64,000 bases of DNA, taken from the NCBI RefSeq assembly GCF_018991925.1, contig NW_024737068.1, forward strand, positions 2,389,094 through 2,453,093, read 5' to 3'. Shown piece after piece: positions 10,531 through 21,869 of this stretch. The notes under the pieces were generated by a model, which worked only from the letters and a program-made list of their open reading frames with translations, did no database searches and was not told the origin of the DNA. Made by a program: the position numbers and the translations under genes. The DNA comes from Homarus americanus (Eukaryota > Arthropoda > Malacostraca > Decapoda > Nephropidae). Numbering within the stretch: the stretch's first letter is position 1; every line of letters begins with the position of its first letter.

Positions 10531-11345
10531 TATGTTCCCTCTATCTTTTTCACTCGTCCCATTCTTCCTCCTTCTTCTTTTCCTCCCTTCCCATTCTCCT
10601 TCATTCTCTTCTTCCTTCCGTCCTATTCTCCTCCCTTCTCCTCTTTCTTCGCCTCATTCTCCCTCTCTTTCCTCTTACCCCCTTCCCATTCTCCCTCCTT
10701 CTTCCCTTCCTCCTGTCTCATTTCCTCACCCCTCTCTTTCCGTCTCTCTCTCTCTCTCCCCATCATATGTTCTCTCATTCTCCTCTTTCTCCAGTCCAAT
10801 TCTCCTTCCCCTTCTCCCTCTCCTCTTCCCTCTTCTATCATCACTCTTTTCCTTAGGTCTCTTCTGCCGTCTCTCTCATCCCTTTCTCTTTCTCTAACCA
10901 TCCTTCCTCCATTCCTTGTTACTGCTTCCACCACTGTACTGCCTCCATTCCTCCTTTTTGTTCCCTCCTCTCTCCCTCTCTTCTAATCTTCCTATATTAT
11001 CCCAATCTCACTCACCCCCTTCCCTCCTCCCCTCCATTCCTCCACTCACCTCTCACCCTTTATTTCTCCCTATTCGTTCCACCCCCCCCACTTCCTCTTC
11101 CCCCTCTCCCCTGATCTTCCTGTTCATCTTCCTTTGCACTTTTTTTCTGTTAGTTTCTCTATCGCCCTACTCCCCCCTTCTCTCTACCACGCCCCCAACA
11201 TCTCCAATCTCCATTGTCCTTCTCTCTTCTTCTTCCCATATGCTCTCTTTCTCTTATATTCTCCTTCTCCTTCCACTTTCTCTCTCTGAACTACCCTATC
11301 CTCTTCTCCATTCGTCCTCTCTCCTAACCTTCAAATTTGATCCAT
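10531..11345. repeat. Polypyrimidine tract
   Basis: About 0.8 kb of almost pure C/T, in (TCC)n, (TCTC)n and CCCTTCC-type words, directly after the CR1 tail. Apparent ORFs rich in Leu, Ser, Pro and Phe are composition artefacts. Confidence 0.9.
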
Positions 11346-11480
11346 ATCTTTGTGTATGAACCTCTGTCCTGCGTAACAGTGAGAAGTGACAGCACCACTT
11401 AGTGTCTAGACCTAACTGAATTACTAAGAATAGGCAAACTGTACTCCAAGCTTTGTCAATAAATTTGTTAACCGTTGTTA
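11346..11480 (+). repeat. Dispersed module R2, copy 1
   Basis: A 135-bp module ending GTCAATAAATTTGTTAAC (contains AATAAA). It recurs inverted at 12147-12215 and as part of a longer copy at 34848-35143. It looks like the 3' end of a transcribed element. Confidence 0.7.
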
Positions 11481-11715
11481 AAATCATTCACCCCATCCCT
11501 CACCCCTCCCCCCTTTTTCTCCTCCTCGCCCTTTATCATCCTTTCACCATCCGTCTCTTTCTACAACTATCCTCTCCCTTTCTCTCCCCCTTCCTCTACC
11601 CCCTCATCCTCCTCTCACTCTACCCTTCGCTTACCCATTCTTCACTTCTCCCCTTCACCTCTCACTCATTTTCCGCTTCTGCCTTCCACCCACTCCCCCG
11701 TCTCTCACCCTCTTC
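11481..11715. repeat. Polypyrimidine tract (second segment)
   Basis: C/T-rich continuation of the 10.5-11.3 kb tract, after the R2 module. Confidence 0.85.
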
Positions 11716-11814
11716 CTCTCCCACGGGTGTTGATGGTGGCCCAGGGACAATTTATATTCACAGTTATAAGAGACGGGAAGGCTAAGTTATGGCATGCGAG
11801 AGTTGTCGATACAC

Positions 11815-12146
11815 CAAGAAGGAGGGAGGGAGAGTGAGTTTGGAGGGTGAGTGGGAGAGGGTGGCTGGGTCGGAGGGAAAAGGGGTGGTAGGGAAGGGTG
11901 GTTGGAAAGAGAGGGTGAGGGAGGGAGGGTTGAATGGGTGGGTTGGTGAGTTTAAGGGAGGGTGGGAGGGAAGAATGGAAGGTGGGAGAGTGGGTGGGAG
12001 GGAGGGAGGGAGGAAGAGAAAATGGAGAAAAGAAGGGAGAGTAAGGGATAGGTGTAGGAAGAAAGCAAAGGAGGGTGAATAGCAGGATAGAGAAACATGA
12101 AAGAGAGAGGGGAAAGAGGGTAGAGGAAAGAGAATAAGGAAGAGGA
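11815..12146. repeat. Polypurine tract
   Basis: G/A-rich mirror of the preceding C/T tracts (GGGAGGGAGGG-type words). Confidence 0.88.
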
Positions 12147-12215
12147 AGAATTTTAACGGTTACGGTTAACAAATTTATTGACAAAGCTTGGAGTACAGTT
12201 TGCCTATTCTGAGTG
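12147..12215 (-). repeat. Dispersed module R2, inverted copy
   Basis: Reverse complement of about 65 bp of 11418-11480, including GTACTCCAAGCTTTGTCAAT. With copy 1 it forms an inverted repeat about 670 bp apart. Confidence 0.85.
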
Positions 12216-12720
12216 ATTCAGTCTGGAAAAGGAAAGGAGGGAAGGGAGGGAAGAGAAGGGGAGAGATATAAGAGAAGAAAGGAAAGGGAGAGTGAAATAG
12301 TGGCAAGAGAGGAGGAAGAGCGGAAGGAGGGGGGATGTGTGAAGAGAGGGGGTAAAGGTTGAGGGGGGAGTTAGGGAGGTAGTGGAGAGAGGTGAGAAGA
12401 AAAGGGAATAAGGAAGAAGGGAGAATGTGTGGAGAGATAGAATAGAGAAGAAAGAGCAAGGGTAGGGGGGTGCGAGGGGGTAGAGGAGAGAGGAGAGAAG
12501 GGAAAAGAATAGAGAAGAGTGAGGAAGGGGTGGAAGGGCGAGAGGAAAAGGGGAGAGTGAGGGAGGGGAAGAGAGGAGAGAGGGGTGAGAGAAAAGAGCT
12601 TCAAGAGGCATCAGGGCATCGTAAATCTAAAATGGGATGAGAAGGAGGTAGGGGAGGAGGAGTAGGGGAGGAGGGGTAGGGGAGGAGGGGCAGGGGGAGG
12701 TGGCATAGGGGAGAAGTGGT
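12216..12720. repeat. Polypurine tract (second segment)
   Basis: G/A-rich tract, ending in GGGGTAGGGGAGGAGG words that could form G-quadruplexes. Confidence 0.88.
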
Positions 12721-12725
12721 AGGAG

Positions 12726-13659
12726 AAGAGCAACCATAAATGGGCCGAAATAGTTGAACAACTCTCACATACATGCAACGATCCAGGAGAGTTCTGGCGT
12801 CGAGTTAAGAGACTGAAAGGTTGCAGCCGTAACGAGTCATCATATATAACTGACCACGCAGGAAGTAAAATATGTGACGACCAAGACAAAGAACCCATAT
12901 TCCAGGACATATGGAGGAACATCTACCGAATCACAAATGAAGAGAACTGGGGATTTGATGGTACCCACGAGGAGCTCGTCCTTGATGAACTCCGGGGCCA
13001 GACACACCGCACTCAGCCTTCCCCTGAAATCATATGGGAGGATCTAAGAGTGGACAGCCCACTGTCCAAACCAATCAGCTCGGAAGAACTCAACACAGCC
13101 ATCTCCAATACCAAAAATAAAGCCCCTGGCTATTCAGGCAGCACCAAGGAGATCCTCAGCCACATAAACAACCCGGCCATGGAGAGACTGAGAACCACAA
13201 TGAATGCTTGCCTGGCCTCGGGTTACTTCCCAACTAAATTCAAAGAAGTCATTATTACCCTAACACCAAAACAAGGAACTAACCCCGCCGTCCCACTAAA
13301 CTACAGATCGATCTCCTTCCTCGAAGTACCTGGAAAAATCCTAGAAAAAAACCATCAATAACCATCTGAGAAATCACCTGGAAACAGCCAACAGTCAACT
13401 GCAGACAATTCGGGTTCAGGAAAGGGAAGTCCACCACAACAGCGATAGCCCTGGCATTTGAAAACATAGCCAGAGCCGCGGCAAGTGGTAGACAATGTAA
13501 TCTAACTTTCTTGACGGCAGAAATGCCAGACTGAGTGTAGGACAACACACAGGAGAGACCTTCCCACTCATGAGCAGAGTCCCTCAGGGGAGCGTCCTCT
13601 CCCCCACCCTATATATTATCTACACAAGTGACACCCCACCACACACTAGAATAAGTAAC
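12726..13659 (+). pseudogene. Non-LTR retrotransposon RT fragment (jockey-like), first part
   Basis: Reading from about 12728 the frame holds the pre-RT region (GEFWRRVKRLKG) and the N-terminal RT (KAPGYSGSTKEI, NYRSISFLEVPGKILE). After frameshifts near 13355 and 13520 it continues with RVPQGSVLSPTLYIIYTSD near 13575-13630. The protein differs clearly from the CR1 copies, so it is a second non-LTR lineage; jockey-like is my best guess. The copy has frameshifts and stops and is cut by another sequence at 13660. Confidence 0.7.
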
Positions 13660-14244
13660 TGTTACGAGTTGGGGATTTAGAATATAGTTAAAAGTCTACC
13701 CAGATCCCAACAGGCAACAACAATAAAAAAAACTTAAATAAACAAAGACAATCGGACTATAAAAGGGTAGACAAAGGATGCAAGTTTTTGTTGTGTATAA
13801 TAAAGTACCATAAATTCCTTAACAAAATATTCAGCTTTCTATAATTTACCCTTAACCATACTTAACATAAACATACGCAACATTGGCTTAACAGTATATA
13901 CACATTTATACAACATACAACAATCTGAAGCAAGTGGAGGTGGGAGGTAACATAAAATACTCAAGTGAGGTGTTGAGGTGTCTGACGAGTAAGGCTGAGT
14001 ATTGAAGAAGATGGTAGGTAGTCACTGTGCCGTAGGTTTCCAGGATAGGTGATCCTAGTGTGGTCACTTCCCAGAGTGAACTGAACTCTCCTCGATCCGG
14101 AGCTGATGAGGAAGACTTGGAGGAGGTGGCGCAACAACCAGGATATGGAGAAAGGAAACCCGGGGTGGTGACTAAGACTAGCCATACTCGGGTTTCGTCC
14201 CTAGATGGCGTTGCTCGGTAGTGCTGGGTAGTTAGATCATGACA
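13660..14244. mobile_element. Insertion in the non-LTR RT, possible solo LTR
   Basis: This 585-bp stretch separates two parts of one RT gene. It begins TGTTACGAG and can be read to end CATGACA, as an LTR would. It contains a TATAAAA string near 13757 and AATAAA words. I could not find a clean 5-bp target duplication, so the boundaries and the LTR reading are uncertain. Confidence 0.4.
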
Positions 14245-14430
14245 ATAGATGGCGTGGTTCGTAATAGTATCGAAGATATTATATATGCAGATGATATCAC
14301 TCAAATAACAACACATCAAAGGAAATCGCGAGCCTTACAGGTTGACAACACCAGGCGGGAATTAGAAAGGGTAATTAATTACGAAAAACAATGGAAATCC
14401 AAACCAGTCTCCCGAAATTCACAGTGATAC
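14245..14430 (+). pseudogene. Non-LTR RT fragment, second part (YADD)
   Basis: A short frame with IIYADDITQITTHQRKS, the catalytic motif C of a non-LTR RT, followed by the usual ERVINYEKQWKSK helix. It continues the fragment that stops at 13659. Coding is lost after about 14430. Confidence 0.7.
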
Positions 14431-14640
14431 CCTTATGCCGAAGGAAAGCCCATCCATTATTAACCAATAGTAACCTCCCTAGACCAGCATCCGCCAATTG
14501 GGTCGGCGGAATATGAAATAAGGCCCTCAAAACACCCATATATGGGATAGGGTAGGATGTCTAGTGCCTGTACCAACAGACAATAACTAACCCATGACAC
14601 AACCCTATAACATCATTAGCTTAGCTAGGCGGTCAGCCCC
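14431..14640. other. Unassigned spacer
   Basis: No recognisable feature; possibly decayed downstream RT sequence. Confidence 0.3.
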
Positions 14641-15325
14641 CCTCTCTTACTCTTCCTAAATTTCTTCAATTTCCGAAATATAACTTTCTTCCTCCTCCTC
14701 TAATCGTCTTTCACCCCTCCTTTCTCTACCAAAAAAAATAGGAGAAGAGGTCGGGGGAAAAGGTGGGAGGAGGAGGGTAGAAGGGGGAAAGTAAGGGTTT
14801 GGGAATGGGGAGGAGGGATAGGGAAGTAGAGGTAAGGGGTAGAGAAGCAGCGGGAGAAGAGGTAGGGGAGGAAGCGAAGGGGAAGGAGGGGTGTGAACAG
14901 TAGAGGTAAGGGGAGGAAGGGCAAGGGGTAGGTTAGGGGAGGTAGGGTAGGGAACATGGGGTGTTGGCAGGAGGGGTAGGGGAGTAAGGGTAGGGGATGG
15001 AGTAGAGAAGGAGGGGTGTGAACAGAAATGGTAGAGGGAGCAAGGGTAGGGGTGAGTAGCGGAAGTGGGGTAGGGGATGAATTGGTAAGGGACGAGGGGT
15101 AGGGGAGGAGAGGTAAGGAAGGAGAAGTAGGGGAACGGTAGGGTAGGAGAGGTAAGTAGAGGAGAGGTAGGGGGAGATGGCGAAGGGGAAGAGAGGTAGA
15201 AGAGGAGGGGTGATGGAGGAGGGGTAGGGGGGAAGAGTAGAAGGAGAGAAGGGTGAAGGGTGTGGAAATATGGGAGGAAGGAACAGAGAGAGAGGATGGA
15301 ATAGAAGGCGAGGAGAGTAATAACA
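14641..15325. repeat. G/A-rich tract with GGGGTAGGGGA words
   Basis: About 0.6 kb of irregular GGGGTAGGGG, GGGAGGAG and GGTAAGG words follows a short C/T segment. Many closely spaced G3-4 runs on the plus strand could form G-quadruplexes. The long minus-strand ORFs of Pro, Leu and Ser are composition artefacts. Confidence 0.85.
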
Positions 15326-15383
15326 TTGTCAGTTGTCATGGGACTTTTAGATGGAGAGGAAGGGCATATGGAAACTGTAATAG
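15326..15383 (+). repeat. Fragment of the LTR seen at 40719-41242
   Basis: TGTCAGTTGTCATGGGACTT followed by AGGAAGGGCATATGGAAACT matches the start of the 40719 LTR with few changes. It is a truncated relic of the same LTR family. Confidence 0.75.
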
Positions 15384-15458
15384 GCCCCTGTCTTATCAAC
15401 AGAACGTATTATATAAATGGGTCAATACATCTGATATTATATTCAGATTCACCACCCT

Positions 15459-15786
15459 GTAACTTTCCACTGTCTATGAGTAAGACATGAGATGGACACG
15501 TGAGCGGGCAACTCACCCAAGAGGGCGAGAATCTGCAGCTGGAAGGCCTTGCACCTACCAGGCGCCTTGAAGCTCGCAGCCACCTCAACTTAAGAAGGAC
15601 GGACTTAAATATAAAATGTCCCTCTATTTACCTTAGACAGTGAGACTTACGGTTGATATACACTCAGGAATTATATATACAACCTTTTATAATAAAACAA
15701 AGGAACTACCGTTTGGGTTTCGTTACTTAAAACCCAAATATAAATATGTGTGAACGGACTGGTTAATTGGACAAGCAGCCGATTCA
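15459..15786 (+). repeat. Putative 5' LTR of the Ty3-type element at 16.8-22.3 kb
   Basis: The segment can be read as TG...CA, with AATAAA near 15691, and is followed by TGGTGGCAAGCGG at 15790. That string looks like the primer-binding site usual in this group. The element's 3' end is lost, so no partner LTR exists here to prove the boundaries. Confidence 0.4.
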
Positions 15787-15789
15787 TAT

Positions 15790-15802
15790 TGGTGGCAAGC
15801 GG
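15790..15802 (+). other. Primer-binding-site candidate
   Basis: TGGTGGCAAGCGG sits just after the putative LTR end and upstream of gag on the same strand. Confidence 0.45.
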
Positions 15803-16765
15803 TGTGTACGGATTCTTCAAACTAGTAGTCGTATCATCCGACTGTGTTTTGTGAAAAACAAGAAACCACACAGCAGTGACGCCTTACATAATCCGAGTGT
15901 TTAAAACTATATCCCGTATTGAGACGATATGTAGTGAGCGCTCCTTATCTCTGCCACATACAAATACGTGCAGAATTCGTAATATACATATATTACAGCC
16001 TGTTGGTACATATCCAGATTGAGCCGGTTGAGATAGACTCCACTCAGCATTCCCTAGACATTACAGTGTTGCAGTGTTGAAAGAAAAGTTTCGTAGCCTG
16101 GCCTACCAATTGGTATTTTACTAACAGCTGAGCAGTATTGTTGTGTTGTCAGCGCGAATTACGAAGTTCCGGTGTCATCATACAGATCTCCATATATACG
16201 TGGACTGTGAAGACTTGGCACACGGCAGATTCGCCAGCGACCCAGCACAGACCAGTGTGATAACCAATCATCAGCAGTTTTCTGATCGCCGGAGGAGGAA
16301 TTCACCTAATTCAAGTGGACTCGTTTCTCACCAAAGCAGAAGCGTCTTCTCGTTGCCAAGGAAACCAACAGCAGCGCACGCATCCTAGGAAGAGGCCCCG
16401 CCCACACTCCACCCACCACTCGACTCAGAACTTTTGAAGGATCACATTTTCTATACAGACTAACTACTCTGTATAAATAGGTATTTAAATTACATAATTC
16501 TACACACATGAACACGTTCGAGAGATATCTTCACACCCATAGGTTCGTCGGATAGGATTATTTCAATGATAAAGTGTCTAATGTTAGATTTATGTATTGA
16601 AATCCTATAATTTACAGTAGTTTGTAAGTGTCTGTCTACTTATTGATAGTTTAATAATTAACTACAATTCATATTCATTTGTCTTGTAAATGAGAGGCAA
16701 GTGATCTACTTACTGTTAAGTATTCATTGACCCAAGGGGTCTAATAGATAATTTCTAAGTTTCCC
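15803..16765 (+). other. Long leader upstream of gag
   Basis: Nearly 1 kb between the primer-binding-type site and the gag start. Small ORFs (for example from 16143) show no family resemblance. I treat it as untranslated leader. Confidence 0.4.
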
Positions 16766-17834
16766 ATGTCTAATGTAGATGAAATCGAACGCCTAGCACA
16801 ACTGTTTGCTGATAACCAACTCATCGATGATCAAGCCCAGACTGACATAGATTTTGAGTATGGAACACAGTTAAATGATTCGGTAGGAAGTAGTGAGAAA
16901 GTTATTGACGAATCATTTGACGACTTAAACCGTCGTACCCTACGGTCTGGTAATCGCTATAGTACCTCACCTAAGTATACTAAAGCAGTTACCCCTGTTA
17001 CAGGTGATAGTTGTGTCTGTTGCTAAATCGGTAACAACCTTATTAACCCAGCCTTCGGTTAAGAGTAAGAATACTAACTTGCTTAATACTAACACTACAA
17101 TGGCGTCCTCTAACCCTCACACCAGTACTACTACCACACCTAAAGCTGATAATGTTATTAATATCATGCAGCGCGGTGACTATGTTCGAAATTTCACAGG
17201 ACAAGACGATTATAGGGTCTCACATTTTATTCGTGCATGTGAAGATAGCATGCGCAATAGTCACATAACGACTGAAGAAGAAAAGAAAGCATATGTACGT
17301 TCCCATATAACGCAGGGTTCCTATGCAGGCAGTCGTTTAAATGCGTTTGGTTTACAAAGCCCTGACTATGAAAAGTTCAAGCGAACTCTAATTGGGATTT
17401 TTGGGGGTAGGTCACAGCCTCACTCCCAGACTCCTTATGCGACACACTTAGCTCCGATCGCTCCTCCCCACCTAACATATAAACAGAAAACATCGTTACG
17501 GTGCGCACATTGTAATAAACATGGCCACGTAATGGAAGATTGTTTTCAGCTCCGAGGTAATAGTGCAAATTTTAAGGCCACACCCGGTGCAAAGCCATTC
17601 TCAAGGTCAAACAGAGAGGGAGCTAAAGCAGCACCTCCTCCTACCCAGAATGCGCGCAAATGGTGCGCTCTTCACAAATCGACATCTCATAGTTCACATG
17701 AGTGCTATATACTAATAAAGGCTAGGGGAGTGGACCTAAGTGAAACGGAGGTGTCATATAGGCGCAAGCAGAAACGTCCCCAGGACAAGTCATCCGGGGA
17801 AGACCAGCGCACACCACAGCACGGAGAGGGATAG
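16766..17834 (+). pseudogene. gag of a Ty3-type LTR element (frameshifted)
   Basis: The first frame (16766-17026, starting MSNVDEIERLAQLF) is followed by a second frame to 17834, with the change between about 17004 and 17026. The second part holds a capsid-type helical region and two zinc-knuckle motifs: CAHCNKHGHVMEDC (C-x2-C-x4-H-x4-C) and CALHKSTSHSSHEC, where the second Cys is His. The C-terminus is basic. Its position directly before protease and RT fits a gag. The frame change could be a decay mutation, because programmed shifts usually fall between gag and pol. Confidence 0.75.
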
Positions 17835-17902
17835 ATACGGTAATTCCCACCCCTCCTCACAGCACTTCTATAGCTGCCTCATTAGTAGCGGCGCTTAGAA
17901 AA

Positions 17903-18409
17903 GTGGAAGTGTTGTCAGTGCCGGTGAGAGTGGATAATACCAGATTGGCTCTTGATATGGACACAGGTGCTTGCGCTAATGTATTGGCCTTGACATCATA
18001 TCACGAGTTACAACGTAAATTCCCTCACCGCAAATTCAAATGGAGGCCTAGTAACGCTGAGCTCGAAGGAGTTTCAGGTACTCAGCTGAGCATCAAAGGA
18101 ATGGTGACGTTACCACTCAGATTCTCAAGACGTGGTTCTCCCTTCTACGCGGACTTTTATATAGTTCAGCAGTTCAATTTGCCAGCTGACGGGTTACTTG
18201 GTCTACCAACTCTTCGAAAGAACATGATAGATGTTCATCCACGTAATAATAGTGTTACGTTTAAAGGTGTTTCCTACACAGCAATGAGTCATTCTGAACC
18301 TATGCTCACCGCTAGGACGAAAGTGTTGTCTACCAATCCTATTAAGAGGACGGCGGATCATGCGTCAGAGAATACCTCTCGACCTCAACCACACACCTTC
18401 CCAGCGTGA
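17903..18409 (+). CDS. Retropepsin-like aspartic protease
   Basis: An open segment of about 168 residues with ALDMDTGACANVLAL, the active-site Asp-Thr-Gly at about 17960-17968. Downstream come the hydrophobic flap and a second hydrophobic strand (ADGLLGLPTL). The size and its place between gag and RT fit the protease domain of a Ty3-type pol. It is separated from gag by stops and from the RT by about 400 bp of broken frame. Confidence 0.8.
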   Translation: MEVLSVPVRVDNTRLALDMDTGACANVLALTSYHELQRKFPHRKFKWRPSNAELEGVSGTQLSIKGMVTLPLRFSRRGSPFYADFYIVQQFNLPADGLLGLPTLRKNMIDVHPRNNSVTFKGVSYTAMSHSEPMLTARTKVLSTNPIKRTADHASENTSRPQPHTFPA

Positions 18410-18812
18410 TTACAGCAGCAAGAGTTGGAAGATAGTACCTGCAATTTTGAAGAGTACTCTCCATTACCAGAATGAGGAATTCACCAACGCAACAATCCTG
18501 TGAGCTGAAGTGAACATTAGTTTCTGCAAATGATTCGTTCACTGCCCAGGGTGTGACAGGACGTGACTGCAGTTGTTGAGACTACTCATCAATCAACATC
18601 CTGTCAACAAAATTCTTTCGTATGGCGTGAACAACCCCCAGTTACCAGCACCCAGTACCCACCCTAGTGATGATGACACATCCGGTCTGAGAGATGGTCT
18701 CAGCATTCTGAGGTATGGTGTTGTGGATGACGTTGTGTGACCATTAGCGGCGGTTTGCTGTACTCAGGAGTTTTGTGAACATTGACCCAGTCACAGGATC
18801 TTAGAATCAGCT
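18410..18812 (+). other. Broken protease-RT linker
   Basis: The stretch between protease and RT has stops in all frames. It probably is the decayed linker of pol; nothing else is recognisable. Confidence 0.4.
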
Positions 18813-19970
18813 GTGTCTGCTGTGAGACACACACACACAAGTCTACGGGATTGCGGCAGCAATTTCACAAAATCACGAATCTTAAATAAAGGATGTTATT
18901 TGTGTGATTTTCTAGTATATCACAACCATGTCGAAGTGCAACCAAATAAATTCCTAATTCGAGGTATCGTTGCGAATTGCCAACAGACTCGACTGGCCAG
19001 GATAGATCAAATAGCACCACATGTTAAGGTGATCGATCATCCTCAGGGCAAGACACGCCTTTTAGAGCTGCTTGCCGACTACAGAAATATAGTAGCCTTG
19101 CCAGGGGAAACGCTAGGTCGGACAGATTTAACATCCCATCATATAGCATTAAAGGAAGGAACCAACCCTATTTACGTACCAGCTTATAGACTACCTCATA
19201 GCCAGCGCGCTGTAGTGCAAGATATGGTACAGGGTATGTTAGATGAGAATGTCATTAGACACTCAAAATCCCCCTTTAATAGCCCATTATTCCTCGTCCC
19301 GAAAAAGGATGGTGGATGGCGCCCTGTCATAGATTTCAGGCGCGTAAATGATCAAACAATCCCTGATAGGTACTCAATGCCTATCTTGAGTGACATATTG
19401 CAATCCTTAGGCAAGGATAATGCGGTATTTAGCAACTTAGATTTGCTTAGTGGGTATTGGCAAATACCACTCGATGAAAAATCACGAGAAATCACGGCAT
19501 TTAGCACGCCTCTAGGCCACTTTGAGTTTCTACGAATGCCATTTGGTCTCAGAAATGCCCCACTAACATTTCAAAGAATGATCAACACCCTGTTTGCCGG
19601 ACTAATTGGTAACACAGTCTGCGCTTATTTGGATGATCTAATAGTAGTCAGTAAGGACGTCGATTCCCATCTGATAAAACTGCGTGAAGTTTTGGCCAAA
19701 CTTTCCACAGCAGGCCTCAAAATAAAACTCTCAAAGTGCGAGTTTTTAAAATCCAGAATCCATTTCCTTGGTCATGTAATCGACGGTGAGGGCATACACA
19801 CAGTTAATGATAAAGTCAAAGCTGTATCTCAGTTCCCGCGTCCTACCTCAAATGATCATGTGCGTAGCCTTCTCGGATTATCTGGTTATTATCGTTCCTG
19901 TATCAAGGACTATGCAACATTAGCATCGCCCCTAACGAGGTTGCTCAAAAAAGATGCACTGTTTATATAG
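18813..19970 (+). pseudogene. Ty3-type reverse transcriptase
   Basis: The frame contains all RT blocks: SPFNSPLFLVPKKDGGWRPV, IDFRRVNDQTI, FSNLDLLSGYWQIPL (first catalytic Asp), FLRMPFGLRNAPLTFQRMIN, YLDDLIVVS (catalytic Asp pair at about 19631-19636), and FLGHVIDGEGI. It ends at TAG 19968-19970, in the same frame as the RNase H that follows, where this family has a tryptophan codon; the stop is therefore a point change. The RT is complete in sequence but cannot be made as one protein with RNase H and integrase. Confidence 0.9.
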
Positions 19971-20510
19971 GATGCTGAACACGAGGAAAGTTTTACGGCA
20001 TTGAAGACAGCGCTAACCAATGCCCCGGTTCTAGCATTCCCAGACTACACTCAACCTTTCACTCTCTGTACTGACGCTCCCGGAATTGGAGTCGGAGCAG
20101 TGCTCATGCAAGAGGACACGCGTGGGAAGTTTAGAGTGATAGCATTTGCAAGTCGCAAACTAATCGATGCTGAAACACGTTATTCAGTGACGCATTTAGA
20201 AACGTTAGCCGTTGTGTGGGCACTTAAGAAGTTCAAAGACATTATCTTTGGCTACAAGATAACTGTTTTTACTGATCATGCGGCAGTCACCGAACTGTTC
20301 CATGGCAGAAACTTATCAGGCAGATTAGCACGCTGGTATCTGACAATTCAAGAGTTTGATCCCGAATTTAGGTATTTACCTGGGAGGGCGAATGTTGTCG
20401 CCGACGCTCTGTCAAGAAATATAGCACCAGTAATGCCTGTATCAGCATTCACTCTTTCGCAGCTGGAAGATGAGCAACGACGCGACCCATATTGGTCAGT
20501 GTTATTTTTG
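19971..20510 (+). pseudogene. RNase H domain of the Ty3-type pol
   Basis: Same frame as the RT after the stop. It includes TLCTDAPGIGVGAVLMQ (first catalytic Asp), FASRKLIDAETRYSVTHLE (catalytic Glu) and TVFTDHAAV (Asp), ending with the usual GRANVVADALSR. The reading frame is lost in a T run near 20500, where the integrase frame takes over. Confidence 0.88.
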
Positions 20511-21796
20511 CTCTCGAATCGGGCGAGGATGTTAAACTCCCCAAGTTATTTCTTCCCTTAAGTCAGTTTGAATTACGACATAACATACTCCATAGGACGA
20601 GAAAATCTCCTGAGGGTAATGTGTCTCAAATAGTCGTACCTGACACGTTGCGCAAAGCAGTAATGACATTGTTCCACGATGTCCCACAAGCAGGTCACCA
20701 AGGTCGTGATAAATGCTTAGCGGATTTACGAAAGAAGTATTTCTGGAACACTATGAAGAAAGACATAGAATTACACATAGCTAATTGTTTGGCATGTGCT
20801 CAACATAAAGGATCAACAGGATCACCTGCCCCGATTCTACAATATCCTACACCAGACCGTCCGTTTGACACAGTCGCTGTTGATGTGTTACAGCTCCCAA
20901 TGAGTCATCAGGGATCAGGATACGTCTTAGTGTGTGTGGATCATTATTCCAGGTTCGTGGTCTTGGTCCCACTAAAAAGCAAAACGGCCGAAGCAGTAAC
21001 CTATGCATTAGTGATGAATCTCATATGTCCATATACTACGCCTAAAGTTCTACTCTCTGACAATGGAACAGAGTTCAAGAATGAGCTAATAGAGCATATA
21101 TGTGCACAATATGGAATTAAACAAACTTTTGTGACAGCTTATTATCCACAGGCTAATGGCCTTGTTGAAAGAACCAATCGTAAAATCCTAGAAATACTGC
21201 GTCCAATTGTTAGTGGTTTTCAATACGCATGGGAGGATTGGTTACCGCAGGTTGCAGCGTCGATAAATGGGTTAGTTAATAGCTCTACGGGCAAAACACC
21301 CTACTATATTGTCTATGGTACAGATAAACGTCTGCCTTACGACATCCTTACAGAGGCGCCATACCCGGTATATAATACGGATGATTTTGCGGCAAAACAA
21401 ATTCATGTCTTTACAGAAATTCATAACCAAGTACGATCACAGCTAGCGGCGTCACGCACCGAAATGATCATCAAACAACATAAACATGCTAAACCTATCG
21501 CACTGAACGTTGGGGAAGCTGTTATGTTACAGGAACCTGAAAGGAACTCCAAACTTTCGGCGAAATTTTCTGGTCCATTCCGCATAATCTCAAAAGAAGC
21601 AGGCAACAAATTCAAAATATGGAAGCCTAATGCACAGATCGCAGATGTCGTGCACGCGGATCGTCTGAAGAAGACCCAGATAAATGTCTTACCTCCAGTT
21701 GATGATAATGTGATTGATACATCCTTACAGACTGTTCAGAAGCAAAATGTCCCAAATGACTATTGTATGAAACTACGTTCTGCGAGTAGAAGTTAA
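20492..21796 (+). CDS. Integrase of the Ty3-type pol
   Basis: An open frame of about 430 residues, offset from RNase H by a slip in a T run near 20500. It has the H-H-C-C zinc-binding domain (GHQGRDKC, then CLACAQHKG) and the core with catalytic Asp in VAVDVLQL, Asp in LLSDNGTEF and Glu in NGLVERTNR. A C-terminal domain and basic tail end at TAA 21794-21796. The stop directly precedes the env-like segment. All three catalytic residues are present. Confidence 0.9.
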   Translation: MVSVIFALESGEDVKLPKLFLPLSQFELRHNILHRTRKSPEGNVSQIVVPDTLRKAVMTLFHDVPQAGHQGRDKCLADLRKKYFWNTMKKDIELHIANCLACAQHKGSTGSPAPILQYPTPDRPFDTVAVDVLQLPMSHQGSGYVLVCVDHYSRFVVLVPLKSKTAEAVTYALVMNLICPYTTPKVLLSDNGTEFKNELIEHICAQYGIKQTFVTAYYPQANGLVERTNRKILEILRPIVSGFQYAWEDWLPQVAASINGLVNSSTGKTPYYIVYGTDKRLPYDILTEAPYPVYNTDDFAAKQIHVFTEIHNQVRSQLAASRTEMIIKQHKHAKPIALNVGEAVMLQEPERNSKLSAKFSGPFRIISKEAGNKFKIWKPNAQIADVVHADRLKKTQINVLPPVDDNVIDTSLQTVQKQNVPNDYCMKLRSASRS

Positions 21797-21869
21797 CTCG
21801 TACTTTCGCGTCAGATGGAAAACGTCGACGGCCAACTACAATCAGCATTGGACATTCTTCATGGTCTCA

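Noticed and set aside
10457..15399. Ser/Leu/Pro/Phe-rich ORFs in the C/T and G/A tracts
   Set aside because: Composition artefacts of homopyrimidine and homopurine DNA.
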